A stretch of 64,000 bases of DNA from Paludibacter sp. (lineage in GTDB: Bacteria; Bacteroidota; Bacteroidia; Bacteroidales; Paludibacteraceae), in the NCBI GenBank assembly GCA_031292575.1, contig JARLGX010000005.1:62001-126000 (forward strand), in the 5' to 3' direction. Position numbers and translations under genes: made by a program. Positions 34,101 through 42,299 of the stretch are shown piece after piece; the stretch's first letter is position 1; the number at the start of each line of letters is the position of its first letter. The notes beneath the pieces are model-generated. The model saw nothing but the letters and a program-made list of their open reading frames with translations. It was not told the origin of the DNA and made no database searches.

Positions 34101-35512
34101 TATACCTCAGCCAATCGATTTGCTACCCAAATATCGCCATTACGAGATTGAAACATTGTTTTTACCGCATTATCGGCATTTAAAGGCTGGTTTGGCGAAG
34201 TAAGATGAAACAGGTTAAATTGTTGTTTCGGAAAACTTATGCTAAAAATACCGTTTCCGGTAGAAGTTAGCCAAAGAATGTTGTCTTTGTCCAATAAAAT
34301 ATCGAAAAAAACTGGTTTCTCACCGTTTTGAAACAACTCTTTTTGTTCGTTTAACAATGTAATGGTTAGAAGTGAGCGGTCAAAATGTGCAATATCTCCG
34401 GATGAAGTGAGGAAAAACATCCCTAACTCTTTTCCATCCTGAAATTTCAATTCCGTATTCACCTTTCCAGCAGGTAATTCGAATCGTTTAACTGATTTAT
34501 TAAAAGAGTCGTAATAAACTAACGTTGACTGATTTAGCTCAATCCACAGTTTATCGTAACTATCTACATAAGAACTTTTAACAACGTCTCTTCCCGAAAG
34601 AGGAATTACTTTAACAAAATCGGACGTTTGATCATTATATTCATAAATACCTTTGTTACTGATTGAAATAAAAAATGTTTTACCATTGGAGCTAACAATA
34701 TCTTGTATCGCACCAGCATCAGGCAACAATTTCTTTTTTGTAACACTTCCATCCTTATAATTTACTTTATAGATGTTACCATTGTTATCTCCAAGCCAAA
34801 GAAATTTACGATACAAAAATGCGCATGAAAACTCTTGTCCGGCTGCCGGATTAATTTTTTTGAGAACAAAATCAGATGGCTTTAACTTTAAAATCTTCCC
34901 TTTTTTGCAAGAGATTATTTTATAATCCATTCCAATCCAATTAATATAATTTTTATCCTCAATCAAAAGATTATTCATCAACTTGTGTCCCCGCTTCATT
35001 TGGGAGTCGTACAAAAGGGAGACTTCCATCTTTCCATTTCCTTCAGAAACTACCTGAAGTAAATCTTTATTTTTTGTAAGCAACAACAAATTACCCGATT
35101 CCGTCTTTTGTATCTTAATTATTTTGGGACTGACTGAATATTTCTTTTTTATTTCATTAAAAACATCATAATAATGTTCATTCCGTTTGTCGAACAGGTA
35201 TAATTTATGGTCGATAGTTTTAATCCACAGGTTTCCATCTTTAGCTTCGATAATTGTCTGAACTTTATTGGGCGGAATATCAGTATAATCGTCCCTATTG
35301 TTATATGTTTTGAATTTAACGCCGTCAAAACTCGAAAGTCCATACCATGTTCCAAACCACATAAATCCATCCTTATCTTTTATAACACAGTGAATAGTGT
35401 TATGAGGTAAGCCATCTTCGATGGAATAATTTCTCACTATCATGTTTTTATAACAAAAACCAGATTGAGAAACAAGGATTATGAAAAATAAAAGAACTAA
35501 GTACTTTTTCAT
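31112..35512 (-). CDS. Hybrid two-component system regulator (HTCS)
   Basis: A single-chain sensor and transcription factor of the type that controls polysaccharide loci in Bacteroidota. The 1466 residues contain a signal peptide, then two seven-bladed sensor propellers to about residue 780 (repeats such as DGLPHNTIHCVIKDKDGFMWFG and DRKGILWFSTKGSGL). A Y_Y_Y domain and a membrane span at about 893-922 follow. The HisKA domain has the phosphoacceptor His947 in SHELRTPLTLI, and the HATPase has NAFKFTNPGG and DTGVGIP. The receiver domain has the phospho-Asp1257 in VVTDQMMPEMSG. The AraC-type HTH occupies about 1360-1466. The periplasmic propellers should bind a glycan fragment directly. It has its own promoter-like box and is followed by the PL1-like and beta-helix genes. 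Confidence 0.95.
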   Translation of the reverse strand: MKKYLVLLFFIILVSQSGFCYKNMIVRNYSIEDGLPHNTIHCVIKDKDGFMWFGTWYGLSSFDGVKFKTYNNRDDYTDIPPNKVQTIIEAKDGNLWIKTIDHKLYLFDKRNEHYYDVFNEIKKKYSVSPKIIKIQKTESGNLLLLTKNKDLLQVVSEGNGKMEVSLLYDSQMKRGHKLMNNLLIEDKNYINWIGMDYKIISCKKGKILKLKPSDFVLKKINPAAGQEFSCAFLYRKFLWLGDNNGNIYKVNYKDGSVTKKKLLPDAGAIQDIVSSNGKTFFISISNKGIYEYNDQTSDFVKVIPLSGRDVVKSSYVDSYDKLWIELNQSTLVYYDSFNKSVKRFELPAGKVNTELKFQDGKELGMFFLTSSGDIAHFDRSLLTITLLNEQKELFQNGEKPVFFDILLDKDNILWLTSTGNGIFSISFPKQQFNLFHLTSPNQPLNADNAVKTMFQSRNGDIWVANRLAEVYQLDRNGKIKRVFSKKNYLIGNVYHIMEDRKGILWFSTKGSGLVRAELNNNSPLGYNFTRFVYNEKNNSSISGNDIYYTFEDSNNRIWVASFGGGLNLLNDSNGQITFKNKFNCFALYPKYGLYMEVRNMTEDKDGRIWVGTSDGLMSFDSHFKDPNQIDFEIYRNEMVGSDISDNDIYVLFKDASSQIWVSVFGGGLNKLERYDKKANLPVFKSYGLKEGLKSEVILSIIEDNQNTLWLATENAISRFDKTRETFRNFDQYDGFINVQMEESSALKTLSGELWFGNRKGILEFNPQRIETYNCDYKTFIVDFLVSNRDLRSFKNDPILKGSIKYVNSITLKHNQSTFAIEFAALNYYNQNRVSYKYILEGFEKEWHLNNKNRIASYPNIPPGKYLFRVQAVDEANASLKSERTLEIIVLPPWWLTWWAYIIYSIFVLFLIYVTVKGVLFYIRMRNEVYIEQRVSELKIKFFTNISHELRTPLTLIMGPIQELKQKQQLTDKGKQYIALIEKSANQMLQLVNQILDFRKIQNGKMILHVSQFDLNQFVESFHKEFIVMSEENEIGFTFALDNQDILLWADKDKLEIVIRNVLSNAFKFTNPGGNIFVTTGITEDKSKCYIKVEDTGVGIPQNKITEIFERFSQGENSKNAYYPGTGIGLALSKEIMTLHHGTISAEGKPEVGSIFTIELLLGKDHYKPSEANFYVGDTVSENNSDNSENEQIDEELEDKTEEANSNLPSLLVVEDNKDLCELLKLQLEDKYNVHVANNGVEGLKKILHYHPDIVVTDQMMPEMSGLEMLEQVRKDFQISHIPVIILTAKNDEEAKIKAISMGANAYITKPFSKEYLIARIEQLLSERKVFREKIWKQEDELHEKSDNDNYETYLVKKDIHLLEKIHQVIEENLHNSDYNIDAIAENLGLSRSAFFKKLKSLTGLAPVDLVKEIRLNKSIELLKNTDMTISEIAFTVGFKEAGYYGKCFRKKYNQTPTEYMNKYRKN

Positions 35513-35556
35513 GAAATAAAAACGATAAAAATGGGTGTTTAACAGTAATTTGTCTG

Positions 35557-35564
35557 CAAAAATA
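35557..35564 (-). promoter_or_regulatory. -7 box of the HTCS gene
   Basis: The minus strand reads TATTTTTG, about 45 bp upstream of the ATG, in the 149-bp gap after the esterase gene. The -33 element is weak. Confidence 0.45.
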
Positions 35565-35661
35565 TAAAACTATCTTTATAAATGATCTGAATGCCAATAA
35601 ACTATAACAATATTATGCAATCGGTTGTTTTGCTCACACACGTTCAGTAAAAACACCTTGA

Positions 35662-37122
35662 TTAAAAGAACTTTTCCCACGGATTATTACTTCGGAATGG
35701 AACAGCCGGCAACCCTTCTTTGTTGATAAGATTTGATAAAGCAGCTTCATTCCATCCTAAGCGAACCGAAACCGGCTTTTGAACCTCCGGCGATGAAACA
35801 ATCACGTTATTTCCTTCAATCACAGCACTTGCTGGAATAAATTTACCATCTGATCCTGCAATAGAGAACCATGTAAGTGGTTTCCCATCACGACTTGTCA
35901 ATCCGCTTCCTGTATTTGTAAAAGTCACTTCAATCGTCTTACCCACAATTTTCATTTTCTGATAGGTTGGTCCCGAACAAACCACATTTTTCTGGCCGTA
36001 GGCTTTATTCAGCGCAACCAGGCTTAACCGGCGACCGACTTCCCATTTATATCCGGGATGTAGATCGACAATGCTATCCATCAAATCGGTGATAGTTACC
36101 ATCCCTGTATGAGGTAACTTCAGTGCCAAAGCTTGTGATTCCCAAAATTCAGGTTCGTTGAAAACCGTATGAGGACGAACATCTTTGGATGCCGAATAAT
36201 GAAAAGGAGCAATTTGTACGAAATAAAATGGTAACTCAGGGTTTCCCCAATCATTTCTCCAACTCTCAATCAGCGTTTTAAATTTATAAGCATAACGGAT
36301 ATTTTCGTTCAGAAAACAGTTCGATTCGCCCTGATACCATAGAAAACCTTTGAGCGCAAAAGGAATCAACGGCTGGATCATCGTACTGTAAAACTTGCCG
36401 GGATCACCTCCATCAGCCGAAAGTTTTTCCAGGACTTTCCCATTTTTCATTTTCGGTGCAACATCCATTTTAGATGCTTCAATCCAGGGTTCTATACGGC
36501 TTCCGGGTACAGCCGACGAAATCATACCTATCGGAACATGCAATTTCGCATACAATTCTTTGGCAAAATAATAGCCGACCGCCGAAAAATCAACCAGCGG
36601 ACGACCCATTGCTGCATCCCATCCTGCATGAGTGGAATCGGGCGACATATATTTACGTCGAACTAAGAAAATCCTGATATTGGTATTTTTCGCATTATTC
36701 AAATCATCTTCTGGCGGCTTATATCCCTTTACTGCCGACTTGAAATTACTATATTTCCGCATGGCATATTCCATATTCGATTGGCCGGAGCAAAGCCATA
36801 CTTCACCCACCAAAATATTTTTCAACACAATGGTGTTTGTTCCCTTAATCGTCATTTCGCGAGGGACATCCGATGCTTCCATAGGATTGAGCTTCACCAT
36901 CCAGTTGCCGGAATCATTGGCAACAGTGGTTTTAATTTGTCCTTCGAAAGTAACAGTAATCTTTTCGCCTTTATCGGCTGTTCCCCAAATTGGAACTGAC
37001 TTAAGACGTTGCAGCACCATATTATGCCCAATGATTTTAGGCAAAACTACTTCTCCAAAAAGATTGGAAGTGAACGTAATTAAAATACTAACTGAGAGTA
37101 TTGAGAGTTTTTTGAAATTCAT
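35662..37122 (-). CDS. Exported SGNH-type esterase (sialate O-acetylesterase-like)
   Basis: The 486-residue product begins with a signal peptide (ending NLFGEV). It carries the family pattern of nucleophile Ser in LCSGQSNMEYAM, GFLWYQGESN, and the C-terminal Asp/His in VDLHPGYKWEVGRRL. Proteins of this family deacetylate sialic acids or plant polysaccharides. In a rhamnose/uronate locus a pectin-type acetyl ester is the more likely target. Beta-sandwich segments flank the catalytic domain (LPKIIGHNMVLQR, IWGTADKGEKITVTF). It lies 18 bp after the GH2 gene and before the HTCS, and is likely the last gene of that transcript. A paralogue lies at 42300-43727. Confidence 0.85.
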   Translation of the reverse strand: MNFKKLSILSVSILITFTSNLFGEVVLPKIIGHNMVLQRLKSVPIWGTADKGEKITVTFEGQIKTTVANDSGNWMVKLNPMEASDVPREMTIKGTNTIVLKNILVGEVWLCSGQSNMEYAMRKYSNFKSAVKGYKPPEDDLNNAKNTNIRIFLVRRKYMSPDSTHAGWDAAMGRPLVDFSAVGYYFAKELYAKLHVPIGMISSAVPGSRIEPWIEASKMDVAPKMKNGKVLEKLSADGGDPGKFYSTMIQPLIPFALKGFLWYQGESNCFLNENIRYAYKFKTLIESWRNDWGNPELPFYFVQIAPFHYSASKDVRPHTVFNEPEFWESQALALKLPHTGMVTITDLMDSIVDLHPGYKWEVGRRLSLVALNKAYGQKNVVCSGPTYQKMKIVGKTIEVTFTNTGSGLTSRDGKPLTWFSIAGSDGKFIPASAVIEGNNVIVSSPEVQKPVSVRLGWNEAALSNLINKEGLPAVPFRSNNPWEKFF

Positions 37123-37140
37123 TTTTTATAGAGATATAAA

Positions 37141-39735
37141 TTATTTTGTATGTTTTTCGCCGAAATCAGTTTGTTGCTTTTCCACTTCATCCAACAGCTT
37201 TTGTCTTTGTTCATCAGTAAGTTTCACTTTTATGGAAGTAGAATCTTCAATTTGTTTAACTAAAGTCTGATGTTGTTTTATGAAATTAAAGGGCAAATCG
37301 GTTGGAACACTCTCAAATTCAATTTCGGCTGAAGTTGGTGCTTGCGTCCCTTCAAATTGCACCCGCGCTTTTACTTTAATTTTACCGGCTTTGTTAGTCG
37401 AGCGGATTAGCACCGGAGCCGAGCCCCATTCCACGGCACGAGGATTGGCATTAATGGTTTGGTCACCAATAATTTCGCCTTCACCCTCCACCGTGAACAC
37501 GATATTGTCTTTTGCCAACCGCCGCACATTGCCATTATCATCGGTAATTTCAGCCACCACAACGATAAAATCGGAACCATCGGCCACAAGCGGTTTCCCC
37601 AGACTGTCGATGTACAACCGGATTTTAGTTGACCTGCGCGAAGGCATTTTCTTTTCACTGCAAACAACTTTTCCGTTGATAATTCCTTCGGCCAGAAAGC
37701 TCACTTTTTGCCAGTCTTTAAGCCTGTAAGAATAATCGCGTGCCTCCCAAAAATCATAGACATTTTCGAAAGTAACAGGTGCATAAGGTATATGCCCTTT
37801 GGCATGAACCACGGGTTTTGTCCACGATTTTCCTTCGTAAGCAGTGAGCCGCACCGAATCGCAATTGCTGAAAACGGTTACATTCGCATCCGAAAACGGC
37901 GTCATTTCATTAACCACATAAACCATCGGACCGGTTTCCACGTTTGGAACTTTTAATGCCGGATTCACCTGACTTTTGAACATGTAATAAGCGTATTTCG
38001 GCTGACGGAACGCATCGAAAATGCCACCCCAGTACGGATCGGGATGATAACCACGCTGGTGATCGAACGGATGCCATTGCGCACCGCCAACAAATTGTCC
38101 GGTGGTGTGGAACATCGCGTCGTACGATTGTGCCAGCGACAAAGCCTGTACCAACATGGGGCGTTCGCCCCAACTGCGGCTGGCGCGATTGTTAGCATTG
38201 TGTGCATACCAATCGTCCACGTTTTCACCAAATTCACGTGTAAAAATGGATTGTTTCGCCTTACCCTCGTCTGTTGGCCAGCCGTAAACCACATCGTAAT
38301 TATCCGCCACACCTTCCGAATGTAAATCGGCAGCTGCACCCGGTGCTCCCGGATACGGAAATTCGTCTTTCGTAATTTTCAGGGAATTAAGCGAGAATTC
38401 TTTCGGGAAACGGGTTTCGTTTAGAATTGGTTCCCATAAAAGAACAGAAGGGTGATTGCGGTCGCGGCGAATAATATCTTTGGTATTTTGATACACACGT
38501 TGTTCAAATTCAGGGTCTTTATTCCAAAATTGCCAACCGGGAGTAGCCACAATAATAAACATTCCAAGTTCATCACAAGCATCCATGAAAGCCGGATCAT
38601 GTGGATAATGAGCTGTGCGGATAATAACGCAACCTGCATCACGAAGTCGTTTCACATCGCGCCATTGCTGCGAATTAGGTACGGCATTGCCCACGTATGC
38701 AAAATCCTGATGGTGATTTCCACCAATTAATTGTCCGTAAGGTTTACCGTTAAGATAAAATCCATCCTTGCCACGAAACTCAGCTTTACGGATTCCCACA
38801 CGAACGATTCCACCGTCAATGGCTGTTTTTCCTTCCTTTACCAATAAATTCACACGATACAAATCAGGCGTTTCAGGCGACCAAAGTTTTGGATGAACAA
38901 TGGTTGTTTGCTGTTTCACCGTTTTCGATTCATTTGGTTTTAAGAATATTCTACTGTTTATTTTCCTTACAATATTCCCCTTGGGATCAACAAGTGAAGT
39001 TTCCAACGTAACGGTCTTTGCTTTTGACCCGTTGTTTTTCAATTCCGTATTGACAAAAACATCAGCACTTTTTGCACTTATATTATCGTAATGCACAAAC
39101 ACTCCTCCACCAGCCGTTTCACCTGCTTCGATGGCATCGGTTATGGCTATTTTATTTTTACAAATCATCCACACATCGCGGTAAATGCCTCCATGATAAG
39201 CAAAGTCGAGCGTATATTGCGGTTTGCCGGGCGGATAACTTTTATCATCGCTGTTATCGGCCATAACTGCCAATTGGCATGTATCTCCTGCTTGCGCTCC
39301 GTTGGCTGTTAAGTTTATTGTTATCGGTAAGTACCCTCCAAAATGCTCTTTCACTAATTTTCCATTCAAATAGATTTTTTGCTTACCCATGATGGCTTCA
39401 AAATGGATGAAAACATCTTTTCCCTTGGCATCGGTAGGCACCACAAAGCGTTTCCGATACCAGGCTATACCCTGATAATTACGACAACCACTGGCTTCAG
39501 CCGGCATCAGTTCTACGGAATGAGGCGTTGCCACCACTTCCCATGCCGAGTCATCGAATTTCGTTTTATTGGCATCTTTTACATCACCCCTGTAAAATCT
39601 CCATCCGAGATTAAAGTTATACACTTGTCGTCCACTGCCTGCCAACTGATAAAATCCGGCAACAGAAGTTTCGGAAGCAAATGAAATCATGCAAAATTGC
39701 AGAAATGTAAGAATAAGAATGTGTTTTAGTTTCAT
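37141..39735 (-). CDS. Exported GH2-family glycoside hydrolase
   Basis: The 864-residue enzyme has a signal peptide (ending ISFASE), an N-terminal sugar-binding jelly roll (GIAWYRKRFVVP), an immunoglobulin-like domain and the TIM barrel. The acid/base is Glu440 in WEPILNET, and the nucleophile is Glu501 in FTREFGEN. GH2 members act as beta-galactosidases, beta-glucuronidases or beta-mannosidases; the exact one cannot be decided here. The C-terminal part (VVAEITDDNGNVRRLAKDN) is the DUF4982/Big-like domain often seen in plant-glycan GH2 enzymes, and an unusual Lys/Glu-rich tail follows (QRQKLLDEVEKQQTDFGEK). It overlaps no neighbour and is 18 bp upstream of the esterase gene. Confidence 0.88.
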   Translation of the reverse strand: MKLKHILILTFLQFCMISFASETSVAGFYQLAGSGRQVYNFNLGWRFYRGDVKDANKTKFDDSAWEVVATPHSVELMPAEASGCRNYQGIAWYRKRFVVPTDAKGKDVFIHFEAIMGKQKIYLNGKLVKEHFGGYLPITINLTANGAQAGDTCQLAVMADNSDDKSYPPGKPQYTLDFAYHGGIYRDVWMICKNKIAITDAIEAGETAGGGVFVHYDNISAKSADVFVNTELKNNGSKAKTVTLETSLVDPKGNIVRKINSRIFLKPNESKTVKQQTTIVHPKLWSPETPDLYRVNLLVKEGKTAIDGGIVRVGIRKAEFRGKDGFYLNGKPYGQLIGGNHHQDFAYVGNAVPNSQQWRDVKRLRDAGCVIIRTAHYPHDPAFMDACDELGMFIIVATPGWQFWNKDPEFEQRVYQNTKDIIRRDRNHPSVLLWEPILNETRFPKEFSLNSLKITKDEFPYPGAPGAAADLHSEGVADNYDVVYGWPTDEGKAKQSIFTREFGENVDDWYAHNANNRASRSWGERPMLVQALSLAQSYDAMFHTTGQFVGGAQWHPFDHQRGYHPDPYWGGIFDAFRQPKYAYYMFKSQVNPALKVPNVETGPMVYVVNEMTPFSDANVTVFSNCDSVRLTAYEGKSWTKPVVHAKGHIPYAPVTFENVYDFWEARDYSYRLKDWQKVSFLAEGIINGKVVCSEKKMPSRRSTKIRLYIDSLGKPLVADGSDFIVVVAEITDDNGNVRRLAKDNIVFTVEGEGEIIGDQTINANPRAVEWGSAPVLIRSTNKAGKIKVKARVQFEGTQAPTSAEIEFESVPTDLPFNFIKQHQTLVKQIEDSTSIKVKLTDEQRQKLLDEVEKQQTDFGEKHTK

Positions 39736-39813
39736 GAAATATTGTTCTGTTATTTATACTATTCACTCTTTAAGAAGTATCGTTTGCTCGATGAGAACAA
39801 AGTTTTACTCATT

Positions 39814-39854
39814 CGGAGTCAACTTTTGCTCTTTATTAGCAAAATTTTGCTCCG
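39814..39854. repeat. Imperfect hairpin in the gap between the DUF5703 and GH2 genes
   Basis: CGGAGTCAACTTTTGCT (39814-39830) faces AGCAAAATTTTGCTCCG (39838-39854), 14 of 17 bases matching across a 7-nt loop. The right arm contains the perfect palindrome AGCAAAATTTTGCT. The 228-bp gap holds nothing else that I can identify; there is no ORF. Confidence 0.5.
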
Positions 39855-39963
39855 AAGGAGGCGATAACTCCCATTTTTTTCTTTTTGAATATGTCCAGAG
39901 CATCAAAATAAAATTGACGTTTACCAGAGACGAAATGTAACTGTAACGCCCAATGAGTTTATA

Positions 39964-42234
39964 TTATTTTACCATGATTACAATATCCTGTCTTCTATTT
40001 TCAGGAATTATTGAAACCACCCGCACTTTCCCATCCTTCAATTCAGCTTCTACAGTCGTATTTTTTGGCGCATGTAATTTAAAATGTACATTCCAATCTT
40101 TTGGCCATGCCGGAAAAAGAAGGATTTTGCCATCGTCGGTGGTTTGCAAAAGCATTTCCTGCAAACCAATCATGCCACTGCCTCCCCAATTGCAATCGGG
40201 ACTCCAGTCGAAACCGGGACCCCAGAATGCAGGAAAACGGTACGGTCCGTTGGCAAGTTTCAGCGAATTTAATCGTTTGGCTTCGTCGGTTAGTCCGAGG
40301 CAGGCTGCAAAAATATTATCCTGTTTCCAACCCACATGACTTCTGAATTTTTGAACATCAGGATCGTAAAGATAGGTATTTCGGGCAATTTGCAGACTAT
40401 CTTTCCCCACTCCAAAAATATGCCATGGAAACACCGGATAAAGCTGGGGTGCTTCTGTATTATTCACCCTTTCCCATGTTTTGGCTGGTGAAATCATCGT
40501 TTTTCCATCAATAATTCTCAATGGTATTGGTGGAATGGTTTTGAGCAAAGAATCATTGCCCAATGTTTTCAAAATGGTTTTCAATGCAGCAATTGTACTT
40601 GCCGGATTATTGGCCATTTTATATGTTTCACAAGCCGAAGCCGGAAAAAGGATTAAATGTCCTTCGCCATCCAGCGTTTTCCGCCCCCGATGTTGTGCCA
40701 GATAGCGGTAATGTTCGTCGAAAAAGCGGACACAACTTTCAATCAGCGGTTTGTATTTCGCAATATCAGCATTTGCATACTCTTTCGTTTCCAGAATCAT
40801 TTGGCAGATTTCCAGTGCCGTATCCCAGGTATACTCTAACCACGCGTTGTATTCAACTCCTTTGTCAAAATAATCAGGGCGTTTCCAACCGTATTCGCTT
40901 GGGTTGGGCAACCCGAAATTCTCAATCTGTTCCGTAAAGCATGCCCCTTGATGATTCCAATAAATTTTAGAGCGAAGTTCGGCATTTTTCAAAATACGAT
41001 TGTAAAACTCAAATTCAGGAATCATCATGTCGAAATCACCCGATTTCAACATAGGCCAGTAAACCAATCGTTGATTTTGCGCAGTAAAAGTGCCACCTGT
41101 CCAGCGACGGTAATCGGGTGTAAATGCCAGCTTTGAATCAACAAAAACCGGATCGAAAGTAAACAGTCCTCCGTTGAAGCGGGTAGGCCAACCGCTGTGG
41201 GCATTACAGCCAAGCATATAACGAAACAACGTGTAATTCCGCGAAAGATTTGCAGCTTCGCCGTCGATATGAATAAAACTGCGGTTCCAAAAATCATTCC
41301 ACCAGACAACAGATTGTTTCCCGTCGATTTTTGTGTTTATCTTTTCAATTGTTTTATTTAAAGCAGATGTCCATTCGCTAATATTTTTATCCTGTGAAAT
41401 TTGCAGAGCAATTTTTAATTCCTGTTTTTTAAAAGGTTTTTTACTTTTGAAAATCCATGCTTTATAATCAGTTCCTGAATAAATCCCCTTTTCAGTACGA
41501 TTGAAAATCAGATTTTCGCCCCACATTTTTCCCCCTGAAGTGAGTTGGCAAAGAGGATTATATAGTTGAGGTTTCACACTTTCGAGTCCTTGCTGAGCAA
41601 CGGTTATATCAAAAATTGTCTTTTCGGAATTTCGGTGAAAAAAAGTAACTGAATTCTCCGTAGTCGAAATTGAATCTTTCCCTGTAACAAGCCCTTTGGG
41701 AGGAGACCATTTGTAGGATCCCTGATCTCCTTCCCCTTTTCGGATTATTCGGTCAGCATATCGCCAGTTTTCATAACTAATTTCTGACGTAATTTTCTTT
41801 TTGCTTACAATTTCAAAGTGAATAACCGGCTTAAAAACATCTGCCCAAAGTTGAATGGTAATTCCATTGGCTGAAAATTCAACATAACCATCGTTTAATT
41901 TCAAAGTCTGACGGAAATTTGTTGCCTCGGTGAATGGATTAGGTGAAAGACGCACCCTGAAACGCCCTTGTTTAAGCATGGTATTATTTTCATCGAAAGC
42001 ACCACTTTTACTGACGTAAAATAACAAATCACCATTTTCCACCCACACATTCATGCCGATATCGCCGCCACCACAGGGCATTGATTCCGATGAATTGTGA
42101 GATGGGGAAGTCCATGTGTAATCTGGTTCTATAGCAAAAGCAGAGGAACAGACTAAAAAGAGGAAAAAAAGAAGAACCCCTAACCCCTGAAGGGGAACTA
42201 ATTTAGCTTTGCTTTGTATTCTTCTCATATTCAT
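39964..42234 (-). CDS. DUF5703 family exported protein, GH95-like helical-barrel hydrolase
   Basis: The 756-residue product has the beginning DYTWTSPSHNSSESMPCGGGDIGMNVWVENGD that I associate with DUF5703. A long (alpha/alpha)-barrel part follows (RYMLGCNAHSGWPTRFNGGLF, EYNAWLEYTWDTALEICQ) like GH95/GH65-type enzymes. The carboxylates are not assignable by eye. A fucosidase- or galactosidase-type activity is possible. The first 34 residues are an odd signal peptide: the segment LVPLQGLGVLL is encoded by a repeat arm (42176-42197) of the inverted repeat pair. The start could be residue 1 or residue 3. The gene lies in the carbohydrate operon, 65 bp after the esterase stop codon. Confidence 0.65.
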   Translation of the reverse strand: MNMRRIQSKAKLVPLQGLGVLLFFLFLVCSSAFAIEPDYTWTSPSHNSSESMPCGGGDIGMNVWVENGDLLFYVSKSGAFDENNTMLKQGRFRVRLSPNPFTEATNFRQTLKLNDGYVEFSANGITIQLWADVFKPVIHFEIVSKKKITSEISYENWRYADRIIRKGEGDQGSYKWSPPKGLVTGKDSISTTENSVTFFHRNSEKTIFDITVAQQGLESVKPQLYNPLCQLTSGGKMWGENLIFNRTEKGIYSGTDYKAWIFKSKKPFKKQELKIALQISQDKNISEWTSALNKTIEKINTKIDGKQSVVWWNDFWNRSFIHIDGEAANLSRNYTLFRYMLGCNAHSGWPTRFNGGLFTFDPVFVDSKLAFTPDYRRWTGGTFTAQNQRLVYWPMLKSGDFDMMIPEFEFYNRILKNAELRSKIYWNHQGACFTEQIENFGLPNPSEYGWKRPDYFDKGVEYNAWLEYTWDTALEICQMILETKEYANADIAKYKPLIESCVRFFDEHYRYLAQHRGRKTLDGEGHLILFPASACETYKMANNPASTIAALKTILKTLGNDSLLKTIPPIPLRIIDGKTMISPAKTWERVNNTEAPQLYPVFPWHIFGVGKDSLQIARNTYLYDPDVQKFRSHVGWKQDNIFAACLGLTDEAKRLNSLKLANGPYRFPAFWGPGFDWSPDCNWGGSGMIGLQEMLLQTTDDGKILLFPAWPKDWNVHFKLHAPKNTTVEAELKDGKVRVVSIIPENRRQDIVIMVK

Positions 42235-42290
42235 AATCGTTGATTTATAATGGAATGAAGTAATTATATGCCCCTTTAGGGGTTAGGGGT
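42176..42290. repeat. Inverted repeat pair A around the DUF5703 start codon
   Basis: The left arm ACCCCTAACCCCTGAAGGGG (42176-42195) and the right arm CCCCTTTAGGGGTTAGGGGT (42271-42290) are inverted copies with one mismatch. The minus-strand ATG (42234) lies between them. In mRNA they would pair around the start codon. The right arm begins 10 bp after the upstream gene's stop; the left arm is coding. Other copies are at 46946-47050 and 59862-59970. Confidence 0.8.
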
Positions 42291-42299
42291 CATAGCACT

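Noticed and set aside
42176-42290. Inverted repeats as the ends of an insertion sequence
   Set aside because: Only about 70 bp separate the arms, with no transposase or target duplication. The same layout at three gene starts fits a repeat element or regulatory structure rather than an IS.
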